A DNA stretch of 64,000 nt from an uncultured Dokdonia sp. (lineage in GTDB: Bacteria > Bacteroidota > Bacteroidia > Flavobacteriales > Flavobacteriaceae). The stretch is taken from positions 1 through 64,000 of the forward strand of contig NZ_CALEMI010000031.1 in assembly GCF_937910895.1 (NCBI RefSeq), given 5' to 3'. Position 1 is the first letter of the stretch. Each line of letters starts with the position of its first letter. This document shows, in pieces, positions 18,773 through 27,069 of this stretch. Position numbers and translations under genes: made by a program. The notes beneath the pieces were generated by a model. The model was not told the origin of the DNA, did not search any database, and saw only the letters and a list, made by a program, of their open reading frames with translations.

Positions 18773-18806
18773 AATTCTTAGAATTACGACTTTGAATTCT
18801 TAGAAT
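18773..18806. promoter_or_regulatory. tandem operator-like repeat, type 1 (AATTCTTAGAAT x2, 22-bp period)
   Basis: Two copies at 18773-18784 and 18795-18806, between divergent regulator 1 and the 19022 precursor. Confidence 0.55.
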
Positions 18807-19021
18807 CTCGAATACCTTTCCTTTTCCTTGTTGAAAAAATCTTTCATATTTGACTTGTTCAACACTTACATATTATAAGAATAAACGGTGTTTAAATCTA
18901 ACATTTAAGTTTGATGCTATCGTTTGGTGGTTAACCAGATTTATTTGATTAAATTTTTTAATGAGACATAGCTGTGAGTGTCTTAAAATGTTCACAAATA
19001 ATAATCTATAAAATTTAATTT

Positions 19022-19216
19022 ATGAAAAACAAAATGTTAAACCTTGGAAAAGCTTTAAGTAGCGCAGAGCAAAAAGAAATTAATGGAGGGTTTTCTGGAG
19101 TAAGACCTAATTCTTGTAGTTTTCATACCCAAAGGTATCAGTGTCTTGCTGACCCAAGATGTGCTTGGAATGGTACCTCTTGTTACACAGATGTACCTTA
19201 TATAGAGGATATTTAA
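19022..19216 (+). CDS. double-glycine leader peptide precursor
   Basis: MKNKMLNLGKALSSAEQKEINGG leader, then a Cys-rich C-terminus. Confidence 0.7.
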   Translation: MKNKMLNLGKALSSAEQKEINGGFSGVRPNSCSFHTQRYQCLADPRCAWNGTSCYTDVPYIEDI

Positions 19217-19276
19217 ATCCAAATAATATCTTTCTATTATAAAGCTTTAAAAAAAATTAAAGTTTTTAATTTGTTT

Positions 19277-19303
19277 GGCGGGCTAGGATTAGCCCGCCTT
19301 TTT
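19277..19303 (+). terminator. rho-independent terminator
   Basis: GGCGGGCT-AGGATT-AGCCCGCC followed by TTTTT. Confidence 0.8.
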
Positions 19304-19387
19304 AATATATGCTTGATACGCTTTCGCGAAAGCGAACTCTTTCTGCATACAAATATGTTTTTGTTATTGTAGAGTAATTAATTACTA

Positions 19388-19612
19388 TTAGCAATTATTT
19401 TCAGTGTGGAAATTGGTATCACAAGAAAGACAAGACTTACAGCTAAAGTAATAGGTTTCGCAAGTAAGTGTCCCTGTTGGGCAGTCATTACGGTCAGAAT
19501 TAGTGTTAGCTGGTATATCAATTTTATGAGCCCCTCCATTGATAAGAGTTGAGCTATTTAATTTTGATATGACAAGTTTGTTTAGACTTAGTTTTCTTTT
19601 TGATTTTTTCAT
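19388..19612 (-). CDS. class I lanthipeptide-type precursor peptide
   Basis: MKKSKRKLSLNKLVISKLNSSTLINGG leader, then a Cys/Ser/Thr-rich core. Confidence 0.75.
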   Translation of the reverse strand: MKKSKRKLSLNKLVISKLNSSTLINGGAHKIDIPANTNSDRNDCPTGTLTCETYYFSCKSCLSCDTNFHTENNC

Positions 19613-19695
19613 AATGATTTCACTTTTAGTTTATTTATGGTTAATGCGAATTATATACTACTATAGTAGTTATTTGTATCCAATTTTTTTAAATT

Positions 19696-21495
19696 TTAAG
19701 ACTGTTGATCAATAGTAGGGTCATTTTTTAGTTTCTTCAAATAAAAAGAAGGTCTTATACCTGTTTTCTTTTTAAAAGCAGTGGCGAAGGATTCGGCGGT
19801 GTTAAAACCAGCTTCTTCACTAATACTTTTTATCGTATATCGTTCTAGTTTTGGGTTTTCTTTTAATTCTTTTAAAATATAAATAATTCTAAGGTCATTT
19901 ATATAGTTAATGAATGACTTACCCTTGTGGGTGTTAATGATTTTAGAGAGGTATTTTGTGTTTGTGTTACATTTTTTTGCTAATAAATGCACGTTAATCT
20001 CTGTTTTTAAAAACTCATTCTTTGATTCAAAATTCTTTAATTTTTTTAATACATAGTCAATAACTTCCTCATCAATATTTAGTTTTTGAATAGGTGTAGA
20101 TGGAATTGTTTTTTTTGAGCGAGCTGTATCTATAGCTGCTTCATTGTTAAGGTTTTTTATGATTGAATTGTATATTTTTATTTGTTTTTTATATCTGATG
20201 TATTGAATAATAAATATGAGTATTAGCACAAAAATAAATAGACTAGCATACGCAGTGGTTAGGCTGGTTTTATTTTCTAGTTTATCTATTAACTCTTGTT
20301 TGTTTTTTAATAATTGTGGTTTATCAAAATCTGCAAATAACAAATCTGTTGTTTTTAAATTTCTTGAGGAAATGATTGTTTTTAATTTTAAATACTTATT
20401 AGTAATGTCAAGTTGGTTTTTAAAATCTTCTTTGTTTTTATAATATGTTTTAAGGAAATCGTAACCAATACTAGCTTCTGGTATGATAAGCTGTGTTTTG
20501 TCAAGGATAGAATCTACTTTTAAATAGTAGGATTTTGCTTTTTCAATATCGTCATATTGGAGCTGTTGTATCTTTCCAAGATATATTTGTGACAAGATAT
20601 AGTAGGATTGATTTTCTGGATATATTTCTAATGTAGATGACCCGTTTATTAAAAGTCTTTCAGATTCGACATATTCTTTTTTAAAGAAGGTATTAATTCC
20701 TTCGTTAATAGTTAGAATTTTACCGTAATTAGGAAATTTTTGATACGCTATTTTTATTATCGAATTGTAATAATAAGAGGCAGAATCATATTTTTTGTTA
20801 TTACGAAGTGATTCGGAAACGTTTATAATATTTATAATTTTTTTGATAGTGTCATTAGGGTGTTTTTTATTACCATAATTTAAAGATTTTTTATAAAGAG
20901 CTAATGCTTCATCGTGTTTACCTATACTCTCTTTTACTTTGGCAATATTAGTATACAAAATATATGTATACACCTCAATATCAAATTTTTCAGAAAATTG
21001 TAGTGCTTTTATATAGTAGGTTAACGCTTTTTCATACTCATAATAATTACTGTATACATATCCTATATTAAGATAAACAGGAATAAGTTCAACATCTTCA
21101 ATACCTTCTCCTTCTAAAATTGCACTCTCTATAAGTTTAAGTTTTTTCCCTTTATCTTTCTCAAAAGCAGAAAGGGTATTATATGATATTGCCTTTATTT
21201 GTTTATTATTTTCAATGGTTGCTTTTGTAAGTGCACTATTCAGGTATATGAGAGAGGAGAGGGTGTCTTTATAATTTTTACGTAAACGGCCAAATAGATA
21301 TTCATACGTTTTATCTGCTAATGAGTCTGGAATTACAAAACTATTTTTCTCTTGGGCTACAGTAATGGTCGTTAAACAAAAAAAACACAGGATAGTAAGT
21401 TGTCTTTTTATAACTTTTAAGGAGGAGTTCATTATAAATAGAATTTTACTGAAAGTAATCAATTTAAATTTAAGCAAATTCATTCCTTTTATCAA
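19696..21495 (-). CDS. membrane-anchored TPR-AraC regulator 2
   Basis: Paralog of 16888..18615; FVIPDSLADKTYEYLF, TPR region, TM, AraC HTH (TIKSISEEAGFNTAESFATAFKKKTGIRPSFYL). Confidence 0.88.
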   Translation of the reverse strand: MIKGMNLLKFKLITFSKILFIMNSSLKVIKRQLTILCFFCLTTITVAQEKNSFVIPDSLADKTYEYLFGRLRKNYKDTLSSLIYLNSALTKATIENNKQIKAISYNTLSAFEKDKGKKLKLIESAILEGEGIEDVELIPVYLNIGYVYSNYYEYEKALTYYIKALQFSEKFDIEVYTYILYTNIAKVKESIGKHDEALALYKKSLNYGNKKHPNDTIKKIINIINVSESLRNNKKYDSASYYYNSIIKIAYQKFPNYGKILTINEGINTFFKKEYVESERLLINGSSTLEIYPENQSYYILSQIYLGKIQQLQYDDIEKAKSYYLKVDSILDKTQLIIPEASIGYDFLKTYYKNKEDFKNQLDITNKYLKLKTIISSRNLKTTDLLFADFDKPQLLKNKQELIDKLENKTSLTTAYASLFIFVLILIFIIQYIRYKKQIKIYNSIIKNLNNEAAIDTARSKKTIPSTPIQKLNIDEEVIDYVLKKLKNFESKNEFLKTEINVHLLAKKCNTNTKYLSKIINTHKGKSFINYINDLRIIYILKELKENPKLERYTIKSISEEAGFNTAESFATAFKKKTGIRPSFYLKKLKNDPTIDQQS

Positions 21496-21575
21496 AGTTC
21501 GTTTTTCTTCTACATGTAAAACTCCATATTCATTAAGAGTTTAATTTTTTTAAAATGAACGGTTTATCCTTCTTC

Positions 21576-21612
21576 AAATTCACTGAATTTCGACTTCAAA
21601 TTCACTGAATTT
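21576..21612. promoter_or_regulatory. tandem operator-like repeat, type 2 (AAATTCACTGAATTT x2, 22-bp period)
   Basis: Perfect 15-bp dyads at 21576-21590 and 21598-21612, between divergent regulator 2 and the 21772 precursor. Confidence 0.6.
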
Positions 21613-21718
21613 CGATCTTATATTTTTGTGTGAGCATAAAAAAAGAATAAACTTTGGATTGATCGTCATTATCAAAACTACGGATATAATAGACGGTTCA
21701 TTCAACGAAATTTTATGC

Positions 21719-21753
21719 GGAAACCGAAAAGCATTTCATAGAGTAGGTACTAT
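21719..21753 (+). promoter_or_regulatory. conserved precursor leader element (copy 1)
   Basis: GGAAACCGAAAAGCATTTCATAGAGTAGGTACTAT, ending about 20 nt before the precursor ATG. Confidence 0.5.
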
Positions 21754-21771
21754 TTAATTAATTATTTTATT

Positions 21772-21960
21772 ATGAAAATAAGTTTTAAAAATGTTCAAAA
21801 CGAACTAAGCAGAGAAGAGTTAAAATCACTCTCTGGAGGAAGAGCTACGATGCACGGAACTGCAAGGTGTTGCTGGATTGCCCATCCTTCTAGTTGTAGT
21901 GTTTGTGTGCCAGATCATGAACATTATTGTGAGGAAGGGGCTAAATTAGAGCATTGTTAA
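21772..21960 (+). CDS. double-glycine leader precursor peptide
   Basis: MKISFKNVQNELSREELKSLSGG leader, then core with CCWIAHPSSCSVCVPDHEHYC. Confidence 0.72.
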   Translation: MKISFKNVQNELSREELKSLSGGRATMHGTARCCWIAHPSSCSVCVPDHEHYCEEGAKLEHC

Positions 21961-22045
21961 TAGGCTATTCAACTAGAGCGAGGTACATGCTTGCTCTAGT
22001 TTTGTACTATAGAATTTGGTTTTCAGCTTTTTTAAAAAGATACCT

Positions 22046-23602
22046 ATGAGCTTAGCATTAAAATATATATACGATTATCTTAAAAATGAAGATATCCACT
22101 ATGATGAAAAGGAGTTTTCATTTCAAGTCCAATCTAATCCTCATTTCCCATCGCTTTTGTCTGTTGTAGAAACACTTACTTTTTTTAAAGTTCCTAATAA
22201 AATATTCAAATTATCTTTTGAACAAATAATGTTGCTTCCAGATTGTTTTGTATCTGTTCTTAAAAAAGCTAATGGAGAAGAGCATCCCTTTTTAATTAAA
22301 AAAAAAGAAAACTCGTTTGTTATTATTGATGAAACTCAAAAGGAAACATTAACATTAAATAATTTAAAAGTTAGATGGACAGGGTTTATTCTTTTATTAG
22401 ATCAGCCTATTTTAAAAGAACGTAATTCTAATAAGGGATTTGATCTTAAAATTCCTTTATCGATACTTCTATTATGTTCATTTTACATTGTACTATCCAC
22501 TACAATTACGGACCTTAAATTTCTTCCTTTTTTTATATTACCTATTTTAGGCTTACTAGCTTCCATGCTTATTTTGAAAGACCTATTTTCAATTGATAAT
22601 CAAATATTAAATAAGTTTTGTGAAACAGGTAGTACAAGGAGTTGCCAAAAAGTTGTAAATAAGACATCTTTTAAAGGAATAAAGCTAAGTGATGTATGTT
22701 TTGTTTTTTTCTCATTTCAATTAATAAGTTCTCTATTAATAATTTTAACAGGCAATACTCAAGAGCTCTTTTCTTTCTTTTATATAATAGGGTTTTCTAC
22801 TATTCCAGTTATTTTATACTCGATTTACCATCAAAAATTTATTAGTAAAAACTGGTGTCCCTTATGTTTGACAATTAGTAGTATTTTAATAATAGAGCTG
22901 TTATATATCCATTTTTCAATATCTATTTTTCAAATTTCTCTATCACTTATTCCTTTTCTATTCATAAGTGCTTTAGTCTCTTGTATAGGATGGTATTTCT
23001 TAAAGAATTTACTAACTACTAAAAAAAAGTTAACAGAATCACAGGTGATAACTAACAGGTTGGTTCGTAATTATAAATTATTTAAAAATACATTGTTCGC
23101 AAATCCACCTATTGATGAGTATACTAGCGAAATACAGCTAGGCGACAAAAATGCACGTCTCGTTTTGACAGCAATTATAAGCCCTTATTGTGGCCCTTGT
23201 GAAACGATGTTTAAAGCAATTGAGAATATCTTAGATACGTATGATAAAGACATAAGGATAGATCTTATCATAAAAAGATCAGAAGCTTCATTGAGCAGTG
23301 AAGAAACAAATACTTTTTTTAAAAATTTATTAGCTATATATTTCAACAAAGGCGAAGCTCCTTTTTTAAACGCAATGTCTTCATGGTTTTCTGTAAAAGA
23401 TGAGACTATCTGGAATGAAAAACACACATCTCATTACGATCCAACAAGTATTGAAAGCGTGTATAAAAACCAACATGCGTATTGCCAAAAAAATAATATT
23501 AATTATACGCCAACACTATTCGTAAATGGATATGAGTATCCAAACATGTATGAGCATTCGGATATTATTTATTTTTTAGGTGCTTTACTTGATGATATGT
23601 AA
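22046..23602 (+). CDS. C39-peptidase-like / VKOR / thioredoxin-fold fusion protein
   Basis: ORF 22016..23602, second ATG at 22046. N-terminal C39-like domain, multi-TM VKOR-like region (GSTRSCQKVV...WCPLCLTIS), C-terminal SPYCGPCETMF thioredoxin motif. Confidence 0.8.
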   Translation: MSLALKYIYDYLKNEDIHYDEKEFSFQVQSNPHFPSLLSVVETLTFFKVPNKIFKLSFEQIMLLPDCFVSVLKKANGEEHPFLIKKKENSFVIIDETQKETLTLNNLKVRWTGFILLLDQPILKERNSNKGFDLKIPLSILLLCSFYIVLSTTITDLKFLPFFILPILGLLASMLILKDLFSIDNQILNKFCETGSTRSCQKVVNKTSFKGIKLSDVCFVFFSFQLISSLLIILTGNTQELFSFFYIIGFSTIPVILYSIYHQKFISKNWCPLCLTISSILIIELLYIHFSISIFQISLSLIPFLFISALVSCIGWYFLKNLLTTKKKLTESQVITNRLVRNYKLFKNTLFANPPIDEYTSEIQLGDKNARLVLTAIISPYCGPCETMFKAIENILDTYDKDIRIDLIIKRSEASLSSEETNTFFKNLLAIYFNKGEAPFLNAMSSWFSVKDETIWNEKHTSHYDPTSIESVYKNQHAYCQKNNINYTPTLFVNGYEYPNMYEHSDIIYFLGALLDDM

Positions 23603-23653
23603 TATACGCTTTCGCGAAAGCATATATTCCTCAAATAAAATTAGTTATTCCCT

Positions 23654-25441
23654 TTGTTTCAGAGGAATATCTTAAAAGGAATCCTTATTTTTAGGTCTCT
23701 CAACCGACTTAAAAGTTTTATGATCAACTTCCCCCTGATACATAAAAGCTATCTAGGTAGCTTATGTACACTTATTGTTTTAGTATTGAGCTCAGGATAT
23801 ACTGCGTTTGCACAAGGGTCAGGCATATCTAATTTAAAAAAGAAAACCAATACAGAGCTTATTCATGAAATTGTAGAGACTGCTGTCAAAGATCATAAAG
23901 TCTACGAACAAGAGTTGCTTAGAAGGTCAGGTACTGATATAGAAAAAGCAGCATTTTATATAGAACTAGGTCGTGTATTCTTAGCACAAGACAATTATGA
24001 GCTATGCACTTATTACTTAAAAAAAGGGATTGCTTATGCTGAATCAGCCAAGGATACTCAAAAGCTTATTAGAATATACACCTTATTAGGTAATTCAGAA
24101 TTGATCGCTTGGCATAACCAAGAAGCTTTGGATGCTTATTATAAAGTATTAGAGATTACTCAAAAGCAAGGAGATGTTGATCATAGAGCTGTTATTATAC
24201 ATCCAAATATTGCCATCATTAGACGTAGAATGAAGCAATTTGATCAAGCGCTAGAAGCGTGTAATAAGGCACTTGCTATTATACCTTACACAGAATATAA
24301 TAATCAACGTGATCATGTTAATTTGTTGACGATAGTCTCAGAAGTGCATTTAGATTTACAACACTATGATACTGTTTTAAAATACGTAGATCAAGGACTT
24401 TCTATAAGTAATACGTTAGGATATAAGGATGGGCTGATAGATTTGTATACAAAAAAAGGCGCTGTTTATTTTTATAAACAAGATTATGAGCAGTCAATAC
24501 AATATTTAAAAACCGCAGATCGAATTTTTAAAGAGAGTACTATAAAAAGTAAAACTTTTAGTATTAATATCAATTATTATCTAGCAAGTTGTTATGCTGC
24601 TCAAAAAGAATATGAAAAGGCAATCAATCAATTACAACAAATCACAGATATTACGGATACTGATGAACGTAAAAATTATACACGTTTGGTAGATGCTTAT
24701 GAGTTAATGGCTTTTTCGTATGGAGAGTTGGGTGATGATAAGAACTCTTCAGACTGGTATCGTAAATACGGAGAGTTGTATAAGAAATACCAAGAACGCA
24801 AAGATGAAGTTGTCAATACTATTTATGAAAAAGATACCAGTATTTTAGGGAAACAAATAGAAACGCTTGAAGACCAAAAAGCAAAGGAAAAGAGAACTGC
24901 TATTTACTTTTTTATCCTTTTTGTAGCAGTCTCAGGAGTTTGTGTTTTTATATTATATAGATATAAAAAAAAGCAGCAAAGCAATAAGGAATCCTTTGAC
25001 AAACTTCTAAAAAAAATAAACCAACTTGAAAAATCTTCAGAAGAACAATCAAAACATAAAGAACCAACTCGTGAAGTTATTATTGATGATCAAAAAGTAA
25101 CAGAGATTCTTAAAGGTCTTAAACGCCTGGAACGGCAAGAGTTCTTTTTAAATACAGATTGTAGCTTGCGATCTATGGCAAAAAAAGTAAAAACAAATGC
25201 GACTTATTTATCTAAAATCATAAACACACACAAAGGAGTTACCTATAACGATTATATTAATAACCTCCGTATAGATTATGCGGTCAACCGTATCAAAAGT
25301 GATAAGAAGTTCCGATCTTTTTCTATAAAGTCTATTGCTACAGAGCTAGGTTATAAAAGTGATTACTCGTTTGCAAAGCACTTTAAGTCCAAAACAGGGA
25401 TTAATCCATCGTATTATATAAAGCGTATAGAAGAAATTTAA
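23654..25441 (+). CDS. membrane-anchored TPR-AraC regulator 3
   Basis: TPR region, TM (AIYFFILFVAVSGVCVFILY), AraC HTH (SFSIKSIATELGYKSDYSFAKHFKSKTGINPSYYI). Confidence 0.88.
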   Translation: MFQRNILKGILIFRSLNRLKSFMINFPLIHKSYLGSLCTLIVLVLSSGYTAFAQGSGISNLKKKTNTELIHEIVETAVKDHKVYEQELLRRSGTDIEKAAFYIELGRVFLAQDNYELCTYYLKKGIAYAESAKDTQKLIRIYTLLGNSELIAWHNQEALDAYYKVLEITQKQGDVDHRAVIIHPNIAIIRRRMKQFDQALEACNKALAIIPYTEYNNQRDHVNLLTIVSEVHLDLQHYDTVLKYVDQGLSISNTLGYKDGLIDLYTKKGAVYFYKQDYEQSIQYLKTADRIFKESTIKSKTFSININYYLASCYAAQKEYEKAINQLQQITDITDTDERKNYTRLVDAYELMAFSYGELGDDKNSSDWYRKYGELYKKYQERKDEVVNTIYEKDTSILGKQIETLEDQKAKEKRTAIYFFILFVAVSGVCVFILYRYKKKQQSNKESFDKLLKKINQLEKSSEEQSKHKEPTREVIIDDQKVTEILKGLKRLERQEFFLNTDCSLRSMAKKVKTNATYLSKIINTHKGVTYNDYINNLRIDYAVNRIKSDKKFRSFSIKSIATELGYKSDYSFAKHFKSKTGINPSYYIKRIEEI

Positions 25442-25478
25442 GTGTGTAGATTATCAGTTATTTATCTAAAATTATAGA

Positions 25479-25502
25479 ACCCTATTTTAAACAATTTAGG
25501 GG
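25479..25502. promoter_or_regulatory. operator-like dyad, type 3 (copy 1)
   Basis: ACCCTATTTTAAACAATTTAGGGG(T). Confidence 0.5.
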
Positions 25503-25615
25503 TTGTGTATTATGTTTCTACAAGGAATGCAATTACATTTAGGGATTGCCAAAAATCAATATTTATATAGTTTTTGGCCTATAAATAGTATTAATTTTTT
25601 TTAAAAAGTGTTTAC

Positions 25616-25789
25616 ATGAAAAAACAACTGAAGAAAGCAATAAGCCTTAATAAACTTACGATTGCTAGAATACAAGTAAACAAGATGAACCATATTCATG
25701 GAGGAGATTGTATTCCTACGAGTCATTGTCACGGAGGTGAAGATGGATTTTCAGATATGTCTTGTGGTCCTACAATGGATATTCCATAG
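25616..25789 (+). CDS. precursor peptide, 57 aa (not in ORF track)
   Basis: Manual translation MKKQLKKAISLNKLTIARIQVNKMNHIHGGDCIPTSHCHGGEDGFSDMSCGPTMDIP*. LNKLTIARI leader and GG site. Confidence 0.75.
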   Translation: MKKQLKKAISLNKLTIARIQVNKMNHIHGGDCIPTSHCHGGEDGFSDMSCGPTMDIP

Positions 25790-25812
25790 AATGTAGTGCG
25801 CTAAATACCTAA

Positions 25813-25840
25813 CGTTATCAATTTTTGATAGCGTTTTTTT
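25813..25840 (+). terminator. terminator after precursor 25616..25789
   Basis: CGTTATCAATTTTTGATAGCGTTTTTTT. Confidence 0.7.
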
Positions 25841-25842
25841 AT

Positions 25843-25866
25843 ACCCTATTTTAAAGAATATAGGGT
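25843..25866. promoter_or_regulatory. operator-like dyad, type 3 (copy 2)
   Basis: ACCCTATTTTAAAGAATATAGGGT. Confidence 0.6.
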
Positions 25867-25945
25867 AATACTATTTTGTAAATAACTGTTAGTTAGGTAT
25901 TTTCAAGTTAGAATTAAAATAATAATGTGTTTAATTCTAATATAA

Positions 25946-25980
25946 GGGAAAACCGAAAACCTTTAAATAGAGTAGGTCTT
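25946..25980 (+). promoter_or_regulatory. conserved precursor leader element (copy 2)
   Basis: GGGAAAACCGAAAACCTTTAAATAGAGTAGGTCTT. Confidence 0.55.
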
Positions 25981-25999
25981 TATTAAACCAAATACGATT

Positions 26000-26146
26000 A
26001 TGAAAAAGTCATTGAAAGAATTAACGTTAAAGAAAGAAGTAATTAGTAACCTAGAATTAAGCAAAATTGAAGGGGGACACTCAGTTTGTTGCCCAACAGA
26101 TGGAGCTTTAAATAGCTGTCCTCCTCCAGGAGTTTATTGCTACTAA
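26000..26146 (+). CDS. lanthipeptide precursor, 48 aa (not in ORF track)
   Basis: MKKSLKELTLKKEVISNLELSKIEGGHSVCCPTDGALNSCPPPGVYCY*. Confidence 0.8.
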   Translation: MKKSLKELTLKKEVISNLELSKIEGGHSVCCPTDGALNSCPPPGVYCY

Positions 26147-26191
26147 AATATACATATACCCTTTAACAAGGTATACTGTACTTATAGAAAA

Positions 26192-26221
26192 CCGTCTACT
26201 GTTAATTAGACGGTTTTTTTA
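26192..26221 (+). terminator. terminator after precursor 26000..26146
   Basis: AACCGTCTA-CTGTTAAT-TAGACGGTTTTTTT. Confidence 0.75.
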
Positions 26222-26222
26222 T

Positions 26223-26246
26223 GCCCTATTTTAAAGAAAATAGGGT
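26223..26246. promoter_or_regulatory. operator-like dyad, type 3 (copy 3)
   Basis: GCCCTATTTTAAAGAAAATAGGGT. Confidence 0.6.
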
Positions 26247-26326
26247 AGTACTATTTTTTAAATGGTTGTTAGTTAAGTATTTTCAATCCAGAATTAAAAC
26301 AATAATGTGTTTAATTCTAAACATAA

Positions 26327-26361
26327 GGGAAAACCGAAAACCTTTAAATAGAGTAGGTCTT
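26327..26361 (+). promoter_or_regulatory. conserved precursor leader element (copy 3)
   Basis: GGGAAAACCGAAAACCTTTAAATAGAGTAGGTCTT. Confidence 0.55.
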
Positions 26362-26380
26362 TATTAAACCAAATACGATC

Positions 26381-26527
26381 ATGAAAAAGTCATTGAAAGA
26401 ATTAACGTTAAACAAAGAAGTAATTAGTAATCTAGATTTAAGTAAAGTTGAAGGAGCTGGGACACATTGTTGTCCAACAGTAGGAGCTTTAAATAGCTGT
26501 CCTCCTCCAGGAGTTCAATGCTATTAA
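26381..26527 (+). CDS. lanthipeptide precursor, 48 aa (not in ORF track)
   Basis: MKKSLKELTLNKEVISNLDLSKVEGAGTHCCPTVGALNSCPPPGVQCY*. Confidence 0.8.
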   Translation: MKKSLKELTLNKEVISNLDLSKVEGAGTHCCPTVGALNSCPPPGVQCY

Positions 26528-26567
26528 TACTATAAAATTGTATTTAAAGATATAATTTGTAATGATG

Positions 26568-26597
26568 AAGGTCATCTATTTATGTAGATGACCTTTT
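26568..26597 (+). terminator. terminator after precursor 26381..26527
   Basis: AAGGTCATCTA-TTTA-TGTAGATGACCTTTTT. Confidence 0.75.
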
Positions 26598-26656
26598 TCA
26601 TTATATATCTATTATCTATATAGAACTAAAGCGTCACTATTAATGAATGTTTTTAG

Positions 26657-26682
26657 CACCTTATTTTATCTGATATGAGGTG
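26657..26682. promoter_or_regulatory. operator-like dyad, type 3 (copy 4, diverged)
   Basis: CACCTTATTTTATCTGATATGAGGTG. Confidence 0.5.
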
Positions 26683-26755
26683 CTTTATATTGTAATTATC
26701 TGATTTATAGGTTACTTTTAGTTAAAATCAAAATAACGTAACTAAATAAATTGAA

Positions 26756-26790
26756 GGGAAAACCGAAAACCTTAAATAGAGTAGGTCTAT
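26756..26790 (+). promoter_or_regulatory. conserved precursor leader element (copy 4)
   Basis: GGGAAAACCGAAAACCTTAAATAGAGTAGGTCTAT. Confidence 0.55.
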
Positions 26791-26810
26791 ATTAACTAAT
26801 ACAAATTATC

Positions 26811-26978
26811 ATGAAAAAAGTATTGAAAGAATTAACATTAGACAAAGAAGTAATTAGCAATTTTGACTTAAACAAAGTTGAAGGTGGAGGTAGCTGTTTC
26901 TGTGGTGGAGGCGGAGGCGGTGGAATTACTGATGGTGCCCTAGGGACATGCCCACCTCCAGGAATGCAGTGCTTCTAG
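26811..26978 (+). CDS. lanthipeptide precursor, 55 aa with Gly7 tract (not in ORF track)
   Basis: MKKVLKELTLDKEVISNFDLNKVEGGGSCFCGGGGGGGITDGALGTCPPPGMQCF*. Confidence 0.8.
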   Translation: MKKVLKELTLDKEVISNFDLNKVEGGGSCFCGGGGGGGITDGALGTCPPPGMQCF

Positions 26979-27069
26979 TAAACACTTCTGTTTAATATAT
27001 TTAAAGCTATCTTGTACTATCAGATAGCTTTTTTATATGTATATTTCCTTTTAAAAATTTGTAGATCCT

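Noticed and set aside
25843-25866. Type 3 dyads as transcription terminators
   Set aside because: Each follows a separate stem with a T-tract (25813-25840, 26192-26221) or lies well past one (26568-26597), and they keep a near-constant distance to the next precursor ATG, so operator is more likely.
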